Positions 21,900 to 32,879 of a stretch of DNA of 64,000 nucleotides are shown in pieces; position 1 is the first letter of the stretch, and every line of letters starts with the position of its first letter. The stretch covers positions 28,672 to 92,671 of the forward strand of contig ML986771.1 in assembly GCA_010094045.1 (NCBI GenBank), read 5' to 3'. Source of the stretch: Lojkania enalia. Lineage: Eukaryota; Ascomycota; Dothideomycetes; Pleosporales. The notes under the pieces are model-generated. The model saw only the letters and a program-made list of their open reading frames with translations, was not told where the DNA came from and searched no databases. Position numbers and translations under genes: made by a program.

Positions 21900-24800
21900 C
21901 TTAACTTTCTATTCCTAGTCTTCTCCGTATACGTCTATATTATATACTACTAGTTTAGTATTTTAGGGTGCCTTTTCTATAAGTACGATATAGAAGGTTA
22001 AGTAGATTTTTATAGGCGTAGGTAATTTAAGTTAATAATTTATAGGTAATATTTATTCCTTAATCTTATATAGTCTAATTTTAATATAATCTAGTTTACT
22101 GCTTAGTTATTTACTTTAAATATTCTGTTATAGTAGCTAAACTTTTTCTTTCTTCTTAAAGTAAGGTAGTTGTTTATATTTCTTATTATAATATTTCTTT
22201 ATAGTATATTATAGGAACTAGAAGTCTTTCTTTAGTAAGTCTTATATTTGTTAAATAATATCAATTTATTCCTATACCTATAGTACCTATAATACTACTT
22301 TAATTAGGGTGTTGTAAGTTTTTAGTTTATACCTATAGTTTACTATAAATAGTAATACTCTAGTTATACTATATTTAGTACTATTATACGCGAGTTATAC
22401 TATTAGTAGTAGTATTACCTAATTATTTTATCTATAATTAAGGTAGTACTATAAGTATTATTCTACTATTTAGTTTATTTATTCTATCTATCTATCTATT
22501 TGCGGGTAAAATACTGTAGATATCTTATCTTTAATTTCTAGTAAGTTTATAATTATTTACTAAAATTTTAAAGTAAACTTAGTATTTTAGTCTATAATTA
22601 TTTTCTATAGTACCCTATATTATACGACAATCTATTTTAGAAAGATGTTTACAACTTATTCTACTAATAATACTTTATTATAGGGAATAAAGTAGGTATA
22701 TTTTATAAGTCTATCTATAATTATTATAATCGAGTTATATACTTCTCTCTTAGGGTAGTCTTTTAATTTTAGTAGCTTAATAATAAAGTCTATAGTAACT
22801 TCTATCTATAGCCTAGTTAGTATTTCTAGGTTCTATAGTAGTTTATAGAGTATATATCTATTAGGTTTATTTTATTAGTAGTCTATATATTCTCTTAACG
22901 TATTTTTTACCTATTCTCTTACTTTAGAAAAGTAGAATCCTCTAAGGATTCGTTCTAGCGTTTTTTCTATTCTCTAGTATCTATATATAGGAACTTCGTG
23001 GAATTACCTAATAAATTCTTTTCTAACTTTAGCTAGTACGTAGATTCGATTATAGACGTATAATAGTCTATCTACCTATTCTAGTTCTTATTCTTAGAAT
23101 TCTTTAGGTATTCCGTCTATTACTAATCTAATTAGTATTATCTAGCTTACTTCTTTAGTAATAGTTGTTGCTGCGAGTTTTAGGTAATTATATACTATGT
23201 TTCCATCTTATTATTTTCTTAGTAGTATAGCTGTAGTTCCTTTCTCTTACTCGTATTCTAGTAGTCTACTTAATACGTCTACTCTTCGGTTTTATTTTCC
23301 GCTAATATAGATAATCTTAAAGTCGAATGTAGCTAGTTCTTATAACTATCTAACCTACCTAAGAGTTAGAGTTTTATTAGTAAGAAAGGTAGTAAGGTTT
23401 TTATAGTCGTAATAGACTTTAGTTTACTATTTTACTCCTTATAGGTACACACGCTATTCCTTAAAGTATACTATAATAGTTAGAAGTTCTTAATTATATA
23501 TATTATAATTTATTTCTACAGGTATAAGTTTCTGTAAATAGTATACTACTAGATATTATTTTCTATTATAGATTTATATAAGGATTCCGGCTATTCTTAT
23601 TCTTAATACGTTAGTTTCTATAAGAGCTTTCTTTTCTAGATTGTAGAGTTTTAGTACTAGTTCTTGTTAGAATTATTTTTTAACTTCTTAGAAGGCTTTT
23701 TCTTATTTATTTCCCTATATAAAAGTAATATTTTTCCTTAATAGTTGTATTAAGGGTATAGTTATATCGCTCTAATTATCTATAAAGATTTAACAGAAGT
23801 TATAAAATCCTATAAAGGATTAGACATCTTTAATTAATTTTAAAGTTAGCTAGTTTCTAATTACTACTAATTTATTTAGGTCTATTTATAGTTGTTCTAG
23901 TTTAATAATAAATCTTAAGTAGTCTGTTTATATAGTATAGAATTTACATTTCCTTACCTTAAGGTATAATTTTACTACTTATAGTACGCGGAGTACTTAT
24001 TCGATATATTCCTTATATTCTTACTTTATTTTAAAATATACGAGAATACCGTCTAAGTAAGCTATATAGAATTATCTAAGGTAGGGTCTTAGTACCTTAT
24101 TAATCCGTTTTTAGAAAGTAGCTGGTATATTAATAAGCTTAAATAGTATAACTAGGTATTTAAAGAGTCCCTTTTTTATTCTAAATACTATTTTCTATTC
24201 GTCTTCTTCTTTAATACGGATCTAGTAGTACGCCTTTTAGATGTCTAATTTTATAAAGATAGTAGCTTCCCTTAATTAGTCTCTTAAGTTACGGATAAGT
24301 AGTAAAGAGTATCGATCCTTAATTATAATATTGTTAAGAGTGCAATAATCGACGTATATTTATAGGTCTATTATTCTCTTCTTATCTATAAAGAGTATAG
24401 AGTATACAACTAGTAAGCTTAATTCTTAGATTATTCCTTTCTTTAGGTACTTATTTACATATTATTCTAGAACCTCTACTTTTCTTAGTATTAGGCTATA
24501 TATTAATCTATACCCAGGTTTTTTTCCTAGTTGTAATTTAATTTTATAATTATATTCTCTATATTTAGGTAGGTATTATAGTAGTTTTTAAAGCTATTTT
24601 ATTAAGTATTAGTATTCTTTAGGTACGCTATATAATATATTTCCTATTAAGAATAATTCTTTTACTACTTCCTTTACTATTACAGCAAGTTATTCCTTAA
24701 CTAGCTGGTCCAAGTTTTTAAAGATAATTCGTCCCGTTTACTAGTTTATCTAAGGATTTTCCTTTCTTAACTATAAAATCCCTAGGATAATATTATAGTC

Positions 24801-27215
24801 GGTAATTCCTATAATTTAGAAGATTTATCCTTATTAAGTTGTTCCTAGGATTTCGAATTCTTCTAGTTCTATAATATATATAACTTTCTTCTAGAAGTCT
24901 TTTCCTTTTATAGTTTAGATTATATAGAGTCGTTCCAGTTATACTATAAGTATTTCTTTTCTAGTAATATAGTTACTAGCTATAAAATTCTTTATTACTC
25001 TACTATTAATAAGTATATATACCTTATAGCCGTAATATTATTCTAGTATTATAAGATAGTATTCTCCTATATTCCTATATAGTTAAGTTATCTTAAGCTA
25101 ATAGACTATTACTTCTTTTATAGATATATATTTTAGGTATTTCCGTTCTAGACATTTATACTATAGTCTTCCTCTAATATATACTTTAGGTAGTAAAGGT
25201 TCTAGTTTAAATACTATATAGTTTTAGGTTTATTTAGTAACTTCCCATCCTATTATAGCTTCTTATTTTACCAGGTTTCCTAGTACCTTATCTTCGTTTA
25301 GTTGTCTTAGCTATATACCTATATTTTCTTTTCTTTTTTAGTAGGTTTTATATTGCCGTTTAATATACGATATCTATACTATCTTAAAATATACTGGGTA
25401 GTGTTAGTTTATATAAGGGTCGTTGTCTTCCCTAATCTAGTAGTCCTATTCTTATTTATATCGTAATGCTTTTAGTATCTAGTATTTTACTAGTACTTCA
25501 CTTCGTAAGAAGGCTACTACTTTCTATACTATATATACAGCCTTATCCCAATCTATTATATTAAGGTATCCTTCTACTACTTTTATTATTTCTATTTATT
25601 TTTGGAAGTATAAGAAGCAGATTTCTCTAGGGTAGGTATTTTACTATTCTTTATAAACGTCGATAATATTCTATTCTAGTCTATTCTTATTATAGAATCT
25701 TATAGGTAGTTCCTCTCTTAGGATAGCTATAAGAGCCGGGGTTCCCTATTTATACTCGATTATTCCTCGTTAGTATATAGAATATGCTTTAGGTACTAGA
25801 TTAGATATTAGTACTTTAGTAGTAGCTTCTTCTATTTATAATAGGGTGTTTATTTCTTTATCCTCGTTTAATTCTTCCTAAACTTCTTCTAGCTATCTTT
25901 TTATGCGTTCTTATATTGCTGTAAGTTGTATTTTCTTCTAAGACTAATATCCTATAGCTTCTTTAAGTTGTTAGTATATTTAGTACTCGTCTTCGTTATA
26001 GAAGAACTAATATAGCGTTCCGTATTCTATAGTTACGACTAGTTCTTCTTTACCTACTTCCTGCGGTTTATCTTCTATAGGCCGGTTTTTCCTCTCTTTC
26101 TTTTTACTTCAGCATTCTTTTACTATATATCCTAGTTTCTAATAATTATAGTACTTAATATCTTTTTTCTAAATCTTTCTTTCTTAGGTCGCCTGTAATT
26201 TAGGCTTCTTTTCTCTAGTAGCGCTTAGATCCATAGATCCGCCCGCGTCGGCAGCCCTTATTAAAAAGCGTACTCTTTAGTAGTATGCTTATCTTTCCTT
26301 ATTTTTAAACTAATATAGTTTATCGTCGATTCTTTTTACTAATTAGAAGTATAATACTAGGTTTTAGGGTTGTTCTATATATATTATTACCCTTCTTATT
26401 TCTATTTTCAATCCTCTGCGAAATTTTACTATTATACTATAGTTGTCCTATACAACTTTATTCGAGAGTTGTTAAAAACTTGATATATACAAGGTAATAG
26501 ATCCTAGTTAAACTAGGTTGTAGAGTCTATCTTCTACTACTCGTATTTCGTCGATATCTCTAAACGCTAGTTTAAGTTTCTATTAGAAGTATACTAGGCT
26601 TATAAATATTACCTTAGTTTTACTTTTCTAGTTTTCTTCTACTTAGTTCTTAAAATCTATTAGAAAGGACTAGAACTAGTTAAGTAATTTATCTATTAGG
26701 TAGGCTTCTATAAATAGTACTTTCTTATTCTTATACTAGATAATATCTAGGTTAGCATTAATATAAATTCTTACTACTATTAGAAATCCTTTAAGTTTAG
26801 ACCTGGTTCTATTAAACTTATTAAGTAGTACTAGCTTAATTCGTTACTAATAATATATTAGTAGTAGTACTTTTTTAACTTACTTAAGTTTCTAGATAAT
26901 TCCCGCGAGTCCTATTCCTTACTTACTATTAACTATACCTTATATTTCTTTAAAACTTTCGAGAAGGCTATTTTAAGTCTCCTTTAAGCTTCTTATCTAT
27001 TTATCTACTAGAACTAGCTATTCCTATTATTATATTAATTTGTTCTATATTCTTATAAATATAGTTACTATACCTACCTCTGAAGAAGTAGCCTTATTAG
27101 CTAATTCTAACATTCTACTTACGTGAGTTTCCTACGTTACTTACCGAAGGTATATCTTTTCTTATAACTAGGGTAGTCTAACTAGTCTTACTTCTTCTAA
27201 CTTTACGAGGGTAGT
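21900..27215 (-). pseudogene. Element E1 gag-pol
   Basis: Read right to left: gag with an inferred zinc knuckle (about 26104-26155, KYYNY-KLGYIVKEC, RIP-altered CX2CX4HX4C); reverse transcriptase with AYLDGILVYF at about 24040-24070, where the second catalytic Asp is Gly (E2 keeps YLDDVLV); integrase with TIDFIIKLLKLKDYPKREVY and SIIIIIDRLIKYTYFIPYNK at about 22640-22800, the family's first catalytic Asp region. In-frame stops are frequent, so no product is expected. Confidence 0.85.
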
Positions 27216-27220
27216 TAAAG

Positions 27221-27622
27221 TATAACAGCCTCTGATTAGCTAGGTATAGAATAGAGTAATAACTAAGAGTAATTATGTGCTGCGAGGGGATTATTCTTAT
27301 AGACTTATAATAGAAGTATATAAGTAGAGTATATAAAGGATATTTAAGTTAACTATAAAGAGCTATAAAGGTTAAAGTCGTAAGGTTGTTAAATATAATT
27401 TAGTTTCCTTACTATTCCTTCCTACTTAGTTACTTAGCTAACTAAGCGACTAAGTACGCTTAATTACTTAGTTAACTAAGCTACTAAGTACGCTTAATTA
27501 CTTAGTTAACTAAGCTACTAAACGCGTTATATATCCTATATTAGTCTTATTCTTCTAATTATATAGAGTTCTAAATCTCGATTGGGTCTAGTATAGAGAT
27601 TCCCATAGGAGCATCTATAATA
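27221..27622 (-). repeat. Element E1 5' LTR (402 bp) with two 34-bp palindromic repeats
   Basis: This LTR is 34 bp longer than its partner. Two tandem 34-bp units, 27447-27480 and 27481-27514, each contain CTTAGTTAACTAAG, a perfect 14-bp palindrome. The element is followed by the target duplication ATATA. Confidence 0.9.
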
Positions 27623-27627
27623 ATATA

Positions 27628-29090
27628 CTAGATCTAGATATAAGAGGATTTCCGCCGCAGCTTACTACTAGCTATATACTCTACTAGCTAGGTTAGAAAG
27701 AACTAGGTAGAAAACTTTATTAAACGTATACCTAAGCTTAAGGTTAAATTTAATTAAAAGTACGACTATTTAAAAGCTAAATATAAGAATTCTAAAGTTA
27801 TAAAAGGCTAGTTCTACCTTATATAGAATATAAAGGCTAAGTATAGTATTATTAATAAAGATATATACAACTTCGATAAATTAGACTTTATAATAGGCGT
27901 AATATCGATAGAAGTAGTAGTTACTAGCTCTAAGAGACGGAATTAACTAAAGCAGCTCTAGCTAGATAATTATAAGTAGACTATAGTTATCTAGGGTATT
28001 AACACAATAGGATAGATAATACTACCTTTTATTATCTTTACAGGCACCTACCACCTCTCTATATAGTATAAAGAAGACGATATTCTACTAACCTAGGCTA
28101 TATAGGTTACTGATAACGGCTGGACGATAAATAATATTAGTATTAAGTAGTTAAAGTACTTTAACGTATATATAAAGGATTGTACTATTAGTATATATTA
28201 ATTACTAATTCTTAACAGCTATAAAAGCTACAACTCGCTTAAATTTAGGTAGCTTTATAAAGAAAAGAATATTATTACTCTCTATATACTTCTATAATTA
28301 TTACACCTACTATAGTTACTAGATATAGATTATTTCTCGCCTTTAAAGACTGCGTATAGGTGCTGAGTTAAGCAGCTAATACGCGGTTATATTAACTATA
28401 TTATAAAAATCGAGTTCTTATCCTACTTTAAAGTAGTTTTTAATATAGTAATTACGAAGAGTAATATTCTAGGTAGCTTTTAAGATGCTAGTCTAGTTCT
28501 ATTTAACTTAGATATAGTCCTATTAAAGCTTAAAGTTTAACTACATATACTAATACCTTCTATAGTTAAAGATACCCCTTAAAAGTTAAAAATACTAAGT
28601 AATCCTATTAAATTTAGGTCTTAATCTATATACGTTTAATTAAGAGTTTAAAAGCACCTAAATAGCTTATCTACTTTAATAGTAGAGGCGTTTAAACAGT
28701 TTATAAAGGGGGCTATATATATAATATATAAAAACGTACTATTATATATTTAGGTTACTAAGCTTTAAGCAGCTAATAAAGCTGCTATATAACGTTAATC
28801 GCATAAAAGAAAGTATATATAGAAGGAAGGTAACCTAACAATTAAAGAAAGCGCTTGATTAACTACTCTAAAAAAGTTTAGCACTTGTACTAATAAAAAG
28901 AAGAGTAGAAAGAAGGCGTGCGTTAATAGAGGCTAGCTAACTTAAAAGCGCTATAGGTAGTACAGTAAGGTTAGGCATAACTCGTGGACGTGTAAAAATA
29001 ATACTATAGATATAGAAGAATAGGCTACTATACTATATAGTATAATAGAATATAAGAAAGTATAATATTTTGCGAAAAGTAGTTACGATT
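27628..29090 (+). pseudogene. Fot1/pogo transposase of P2, catalytic half
   Basis: DDE-type transposase that would cut and paste P2. Plus-strand landmarks: KNFDKLDF-like first Asp region (NFDKLDFIIGVISIE, about 27869-27913), the second Asp region LILNSYKSYNSLKF (about 28206-28250; family LDGHSSH, the Asp is Asn here), the third region LLHLLQLLDIDYFSPLK (about 28300-28350; family HTSHLLQPLDVG-FSPLK), and a basic C-terminus with an eroded zinc knuckle (RQYSKVRHNSWTCKNN, about 28955-29005). The N-terminal DNA-binding region sits before E1 (20401-20711). Stops are RIP-type; the protein is dead. Confidence 0.85.
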
Positions 29091-29149
29091 TTAGTATAGT
29101 CTTAGTATTATAATTAGCTCGCTTAGATAATCAGCTCACTTATACAATA

Positions 29150-29559
29150 CGTTATAGGATAATTAAATTATAGTTAGTTAAGGTATTATAGTTTACTTAC
29201 TATATATTATAGAAAGTTAGTAGAGTTAATAATATACTTATACTAATAGTATACTTATAAACTATATTATATTTTATAATCGTCTATTTTTTAGTTATAG
29301 TAAGCTTATAGTAATTAGTACGTATCTAGAGTTAAATTATAATTCTATAAAGCTAATTTAAAAGCTGCTAATATTATATATTAAAAACTTCTATAGCGTA
29401 TTATACGCTCTAAAATTAACCTAAAGTATAGGCCTAAAGTATAAGATTAATTCTAATTTCTTACTAAGATAGATTAGTATTATATTATTAATATATTGCA
29501 GTTTATATATAGTAATTGTAATGCTGAGAAAAAGTGGCCGGCTTAGTAGTAGAATACGT
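29150..29559 (+). mobile_element. Remnant of a Fot1/pogo-type element ending in a P1-like terminal repeat
   Basis: The right end AGTAGTAGAATACGT (29545-29559) matches the P1 terminal repeat and is followed by TA (29560-29561). Upstream is a long plus-strand frame with RIP stops that I do not recognise. The left part is missing. This is the last repeat before the gene island: the neighbouring gene's stop codon is only about 100 bp away. Confidence 0.5.
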
Positions 29560-29655
29560 TATAAGATAAAACATTTATTAATAATTCTAGTAGAATAGGA
29601 GTAGTAAGTCTAACTATTTCCTTCTCTTTCGCTTAATAAAGCATTCTTACTAGGT

Positions 29656-30680
29656 CTATTTAAGGTTATTTACCGGTAGCTCTATAGGCTTTATAGATAT
29701 CTGACCCAGTCTATTCATCTCTAGGGGAGCGTGAAAATTGTCGTATTGCGTATGCATTAACTTCGGACGATCGCTTGAACCGATTTCATTTGGAATATCT
29801 TGGTATTCAGTTTGCGGTGCAATACCCGGAAGAGCCACTGCATCTCTTCGTGTTTCGCGTCTTTGACGAATCCAGTAAATCCCGAAAACTGTCACGCAGA
29901 TGACAACAATACTTCCCACCACGCCCCCTACTATCACGCCAGTATTTGCCTGGTTCGAGTATACGGATGTTGGATTGGGACTTGTAGTGGAGGGAGATCC
30001 AGCGTTAACGTCAGGAGTAGAGAGTGTCGGCGTTACGGATGGCATCGATGATTTTATAATGAATTCTGACGCCGATGTGCCGGAACTGGCTTGCGTAGGT
30101 GATGTAATTTGCGCTAGAGTTGGGTTGGGAAGTAGGACTTGGACTGTTGCGGTCTGGCCACATGCAATATATTCATACGTCTGATCGGGTCCGTTGACCA
30201 ACAGAGCAGTAGAACAAAGTTCCTCTGATTGACTGAAACCGTAAGCTGATGGAAAGCATAGAAATGACGATATCTCCCCGAGATTATATCGTACCACGTA
30301 AATGTTGTGATATCTGACATGTCAGATAGCCTTCCACATCCACCTGTGCATGCGTCTTTATCCACACAATAGCCAGCTAAACCACAGTCTCGTGCTGCAG
30401 ACACCGTCTGTGGACAGAATCCCCAGAGCCCGTTTGCGGTGTCGAATCTACATGCCCATCCGATTCCGGCTGTTCGCGAAAGTGTAGGGTTACCGGTAAG
30501 ATACCCGCAAGTCTGTTCTGTTGGGATTTGCCGCCTATTGGGTTTATGAGTGGCTGGAATTACTCTACTATTGACACCAAAGTCTCCATGACCAGTTTGC
30601 CAACGAGCTGGAGGAGCACCGGAGAACACTAGCAGTAAAATGGAAAAAAGGATTGAAATGATTGCCTTGGGGAAAGTCAT
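29656..30680 (-). CDS. Cysteine-rich single-pass membrane protein, two exons (hypothetical)
   Basis: Exon 1 is 30680-30295 and exon 2 is 30232-29656, with a 62-bp intron (30233-30294) that starts GTACGA, contains a CTTAC branch-like site and ends TTTCAG. Splicing restores one frame of 320 aa and joins ITTFTC to QSEELCSTALLVNGPDQTY, a join that gives regular cysteine spacing. Predicted layout: signal peptide (about residues 1-21), Cys-rich ectodomain (about 55-175, including NGPDQTYEYIACG), Ser/Thr/Pro-rich stalk, one transmembrane helix (GVIVGGVVGSIVVICVTVF), then a basic stop-transfer stretch (RQRRETRR) and a cytosolic tail. This is a common layout of fungal cell-surface proteins. Function unknown. 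The ATG at 30680 directly precedes the hydrophobic signal. No RIP stops are seen although RIP'd DNA starts about 100 bp past the stop codon. Confidence 0.8.
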
Positions 30681-31513
30681 GATAAAGAAATGACAGCCGA
30701 TAACTCAAAGAGTGTGATTTGAAGGTATTGAGAAAGCCCTTCCCTTCAGGGGGGTTTGTGGTTAGAATTTCGTATCGTCGCGGAGGCCCGTGCCGCCGTA
30801 CTGTGCCGCACCTACAACGCGGTGGCGTGTCGAGATCTCCGGTAGCGTCTTAAGTATTCACATAAGGCCAAATGTAATGAACTCGTTGAAAAGGAGATGT
30901 TTACAAAGTTAGGTAATATTATGAGAAGACCACCTTAATGGCTTCGTGACCTATCCAAACTGGTTTTTCACTAACCAGTTCTTAAAATTATCGCGCTTTA
31001 CGGCAAGTACTTTTTACTCGGTGGTGGTCCGAACTTCGCAAATTCACTTTCGGGCCATGGAGAGCAGGAAGCACTTATGTGAACTACAAGAGTCAGGGTC
31101 GAGTCGCGGCCTGGCTTAGACCAACAAGTCTCAAATTTTCCTACTTGCCACGGTCCAGGCAATGTCAACCGTAGGGTTGGAATTTAGCTCCGGCTCAAAA
31201 AGACCAATGCCCTGACCAATAGTGTCTTAGAATGATTTGGCTTCGCTTAGACAGGGGCTGTCATCATCGTGATTAGCTACTAGACAGTGGTTTATAGGCT
31301 CGTGCATTAAGCGCCTACAGCTTCGCCGCACCCCCTTTGTTAGGTCCGAGCATATCAGCTCAGCGAAACTTGCAACGCGGCACAGTTCAATGAAACCCAC
31401 ATATCCTCACCTTTAATGTGTAGCAAATCTAGGAGCACTTTCCTCCCATACTTCACTGATTTTCGCTTCTCTCAACCTTTCTCGAGTTCTATTTAATAAC
31501 TATTCACAGTACA
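30681..31513. promoter_or_regulatory. Shared divergent intergenic region
   Basis: An 833-bp base-balanced spacer between the two divergently transcribed island genes, so it must hold both promoters. A TATTTAATAAC box at about 31490-31500 lies 14-24 bp before the transferase ATG at 31514, too close to be a confident TATA box. I see no ORF and no repeat here. Confidence 0.5.
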
Positions 31514-32879
31514 ATGGTGTTAAGAAGGGGAGTGATTTCACTTTGTCGCAACGTCACAGTTCTTGCGATTATTTGTCTCCTTATCATCAACTCCTCATAT
31601 TTCCGTTACCGCGATTCGATTACTTTTGCAGGTTTGTGTATTATCCTCCCCATTTTTTCGATTTTCTTTAGCTTAGGATGAAATAGATCCCAATGGACGT
31701 AAAAGTGCACCGGCGACTGCTTCGTCAAAGCAAGGCAACGCGACTCTTCTAGAGCAAGTGCCTCCATATATTCGGGCCATCATGGATCCTGCAGACACCA
31801 CATTTCCGCGACTCGAATGCCCGTTCTCGAATAAGAATCGCTATGCATATCTAGGAAATTCTTCAGCACCTTCCAACAGCCAAGTGCCTTCGTATTTCTT
31901 TGCTCTGAACCTGCACCAATGTAGGCATGTTCTTCCCCGATTGCTTGGCTCGATAGTAGAGACTATAAGATTCCTTGGACCTCAGAATTGTGTTCTTTCC
32001 ATCGTCGAAGGGAGGTCTGATGACGGTACGTTTGAGGTACTTCACAACCTTCGCACCGACCTTGAAATTCTGGGCATCTCGTATCTCTTCGAGACAAGCG
32101 ATATTAATCCCATGGCTAAAGGAGGCGACCGGGTGAAAGCTCTTGCAGAACTCCGTAATTTAGCTGTGACGGATCTCTTTGAGCGCCCTGGAAACTACGC
32201 AAACGACACAACCGTTGTTTTCCTCAATGATATTGCCCCCTGCATGGAGGATATTCTTGAGATTATTCACCAAAGAATAACCCAGGAAGCTGATATAACA
32301 TGCCCAATGGATTGGACATACGTGGGTGAGCATCCAACTTTTTATGACGTGTGGATTGCGCGTGGGATGACTGGAGATTCTTTCTTCCGGATACCAGAGG
32401 ACGGCAGCTGGAACTGGGCATGGAATCTTTTCTGGAATGATGCCACAGCATATTCGCGTTGGTCTAGCTGGAAACCCTTTCAAGTATTTTCCTGCTGGAA
32501 TGGGATGGCGGCATTTACCGCAAAGCCACTTATGAACGGACAGATCAAATTTCGGGGTCCCAACAATAATGAATGCTACCAAGGGGAGCCAAGATTGTTT
32601 GCAAAGGACATGTGGTATCACGGTTTCGGAAAAATTGCTGTAATACCTAGCGTCAATGTAGAGTATAGTGACAAGGCCAGCAAGAAAATCAAGGCTCTAA
32701 AAGGCTACACGTCTTCGCACATAGCCAAAGAGGCTGAAGATACACATATAGAGTGGCAATCTGACCCTCCGGCGCAGGTTAAATGCATGATCAACTACGA
32801 CAATCAATTTTTTGTATATTGGAGTCAGGGATTACCCCCGTTAGCCGCAAAAAATGAGACATCAGCTGGAAAATATTAA
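31514..32879 (+). CDS. GT69-family alpha-1,3-mannosyltransferase-like protein (CMT1-type), two exons
   Basis: Probable Golgi type II membrane glycosyltransferase that transfers mannose from GDP-mannose, by resemblance to the CMT1/CAP59 family (GT69). Exon 1 is 31514-31631, exon 2 is 31687-32879; the 55-bp intron begins GTTTGT and ends AATAG, and is the only splice I found that keeps the frame, giving 436 aa. A short basic N-terminus is followed by one hydrophobic anchor (VTVLAIICLLIINSSYF). Family-like segments: CVLSIVEGRSDDGT, VVFLNDIAPCMEDILE, CPMDWTYVG, FYDVWIARGM, WNLFWND, FQVFSCWNGMAAFTA and LFAKDMW plus IPSVNVEYSD. The protein looks full length with no RIP stops. Acceptor or substrate cannot be read from sequence. 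The intron boundary is the least certain part. Confidence 0.85.

Larger units (their letters stand above)
20717..27622 (-). mobile_element. Element E1: Ty3/gypsy LTR retrotransposon
   Basis: A 6.9-kb minus-strand element with LTRs of 368 bp (left, 20717-21084) and 402 bp (right, 27221-27622). Minus-strand order is gag with zinc knuckle (about 26100-26155), reverse transcriptase (about 24050), integrase (about 22590-22800), hence Ty3/gypsy. An antisense frame lies between integrase and the 3' LTR. The sister copy E2 (42682-49518) is collinear. RIP stops throughout. Confidence 0.92.
20401..29147 (+). mobile_element. Element P2: Fot1/pogo transposon, interrupted by E1
   Basis: The left end CTATATAAGTAAACTAATTA (20401) and the right end (to 29147) are inverted repeats, each next to TA (20399-20400, 29148-29149). 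E1 (20717-27622) splits it with target duplication ATATA (20712-20716, 27623-27627). Without E1 the element is about 1.84 kb, close to the size of Fot1-class elements. Sister copy: P3 at 37623-40559. Confidence 0.88.

Noticed and set aside
27447..27514. CRISPR-like array suggested by regularly spaced palindromic repeats
   Set aside because: The units are directly adjacent with no spacers, lie inside an LTR, and the genome is fungal.
29800..30184. Two overlapping plus-strand open frames
   Set aside because: They are shadows of the minus-strand membrane-protein gene, whose frames have a signal peptide, transmembrane helix and a good intron.
32160..32621. Minus-strand open frame of 153 codons
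   Set aside because: It lies inside the mannosyltransferase coding exon, which has clear family motifs on the plus strand.
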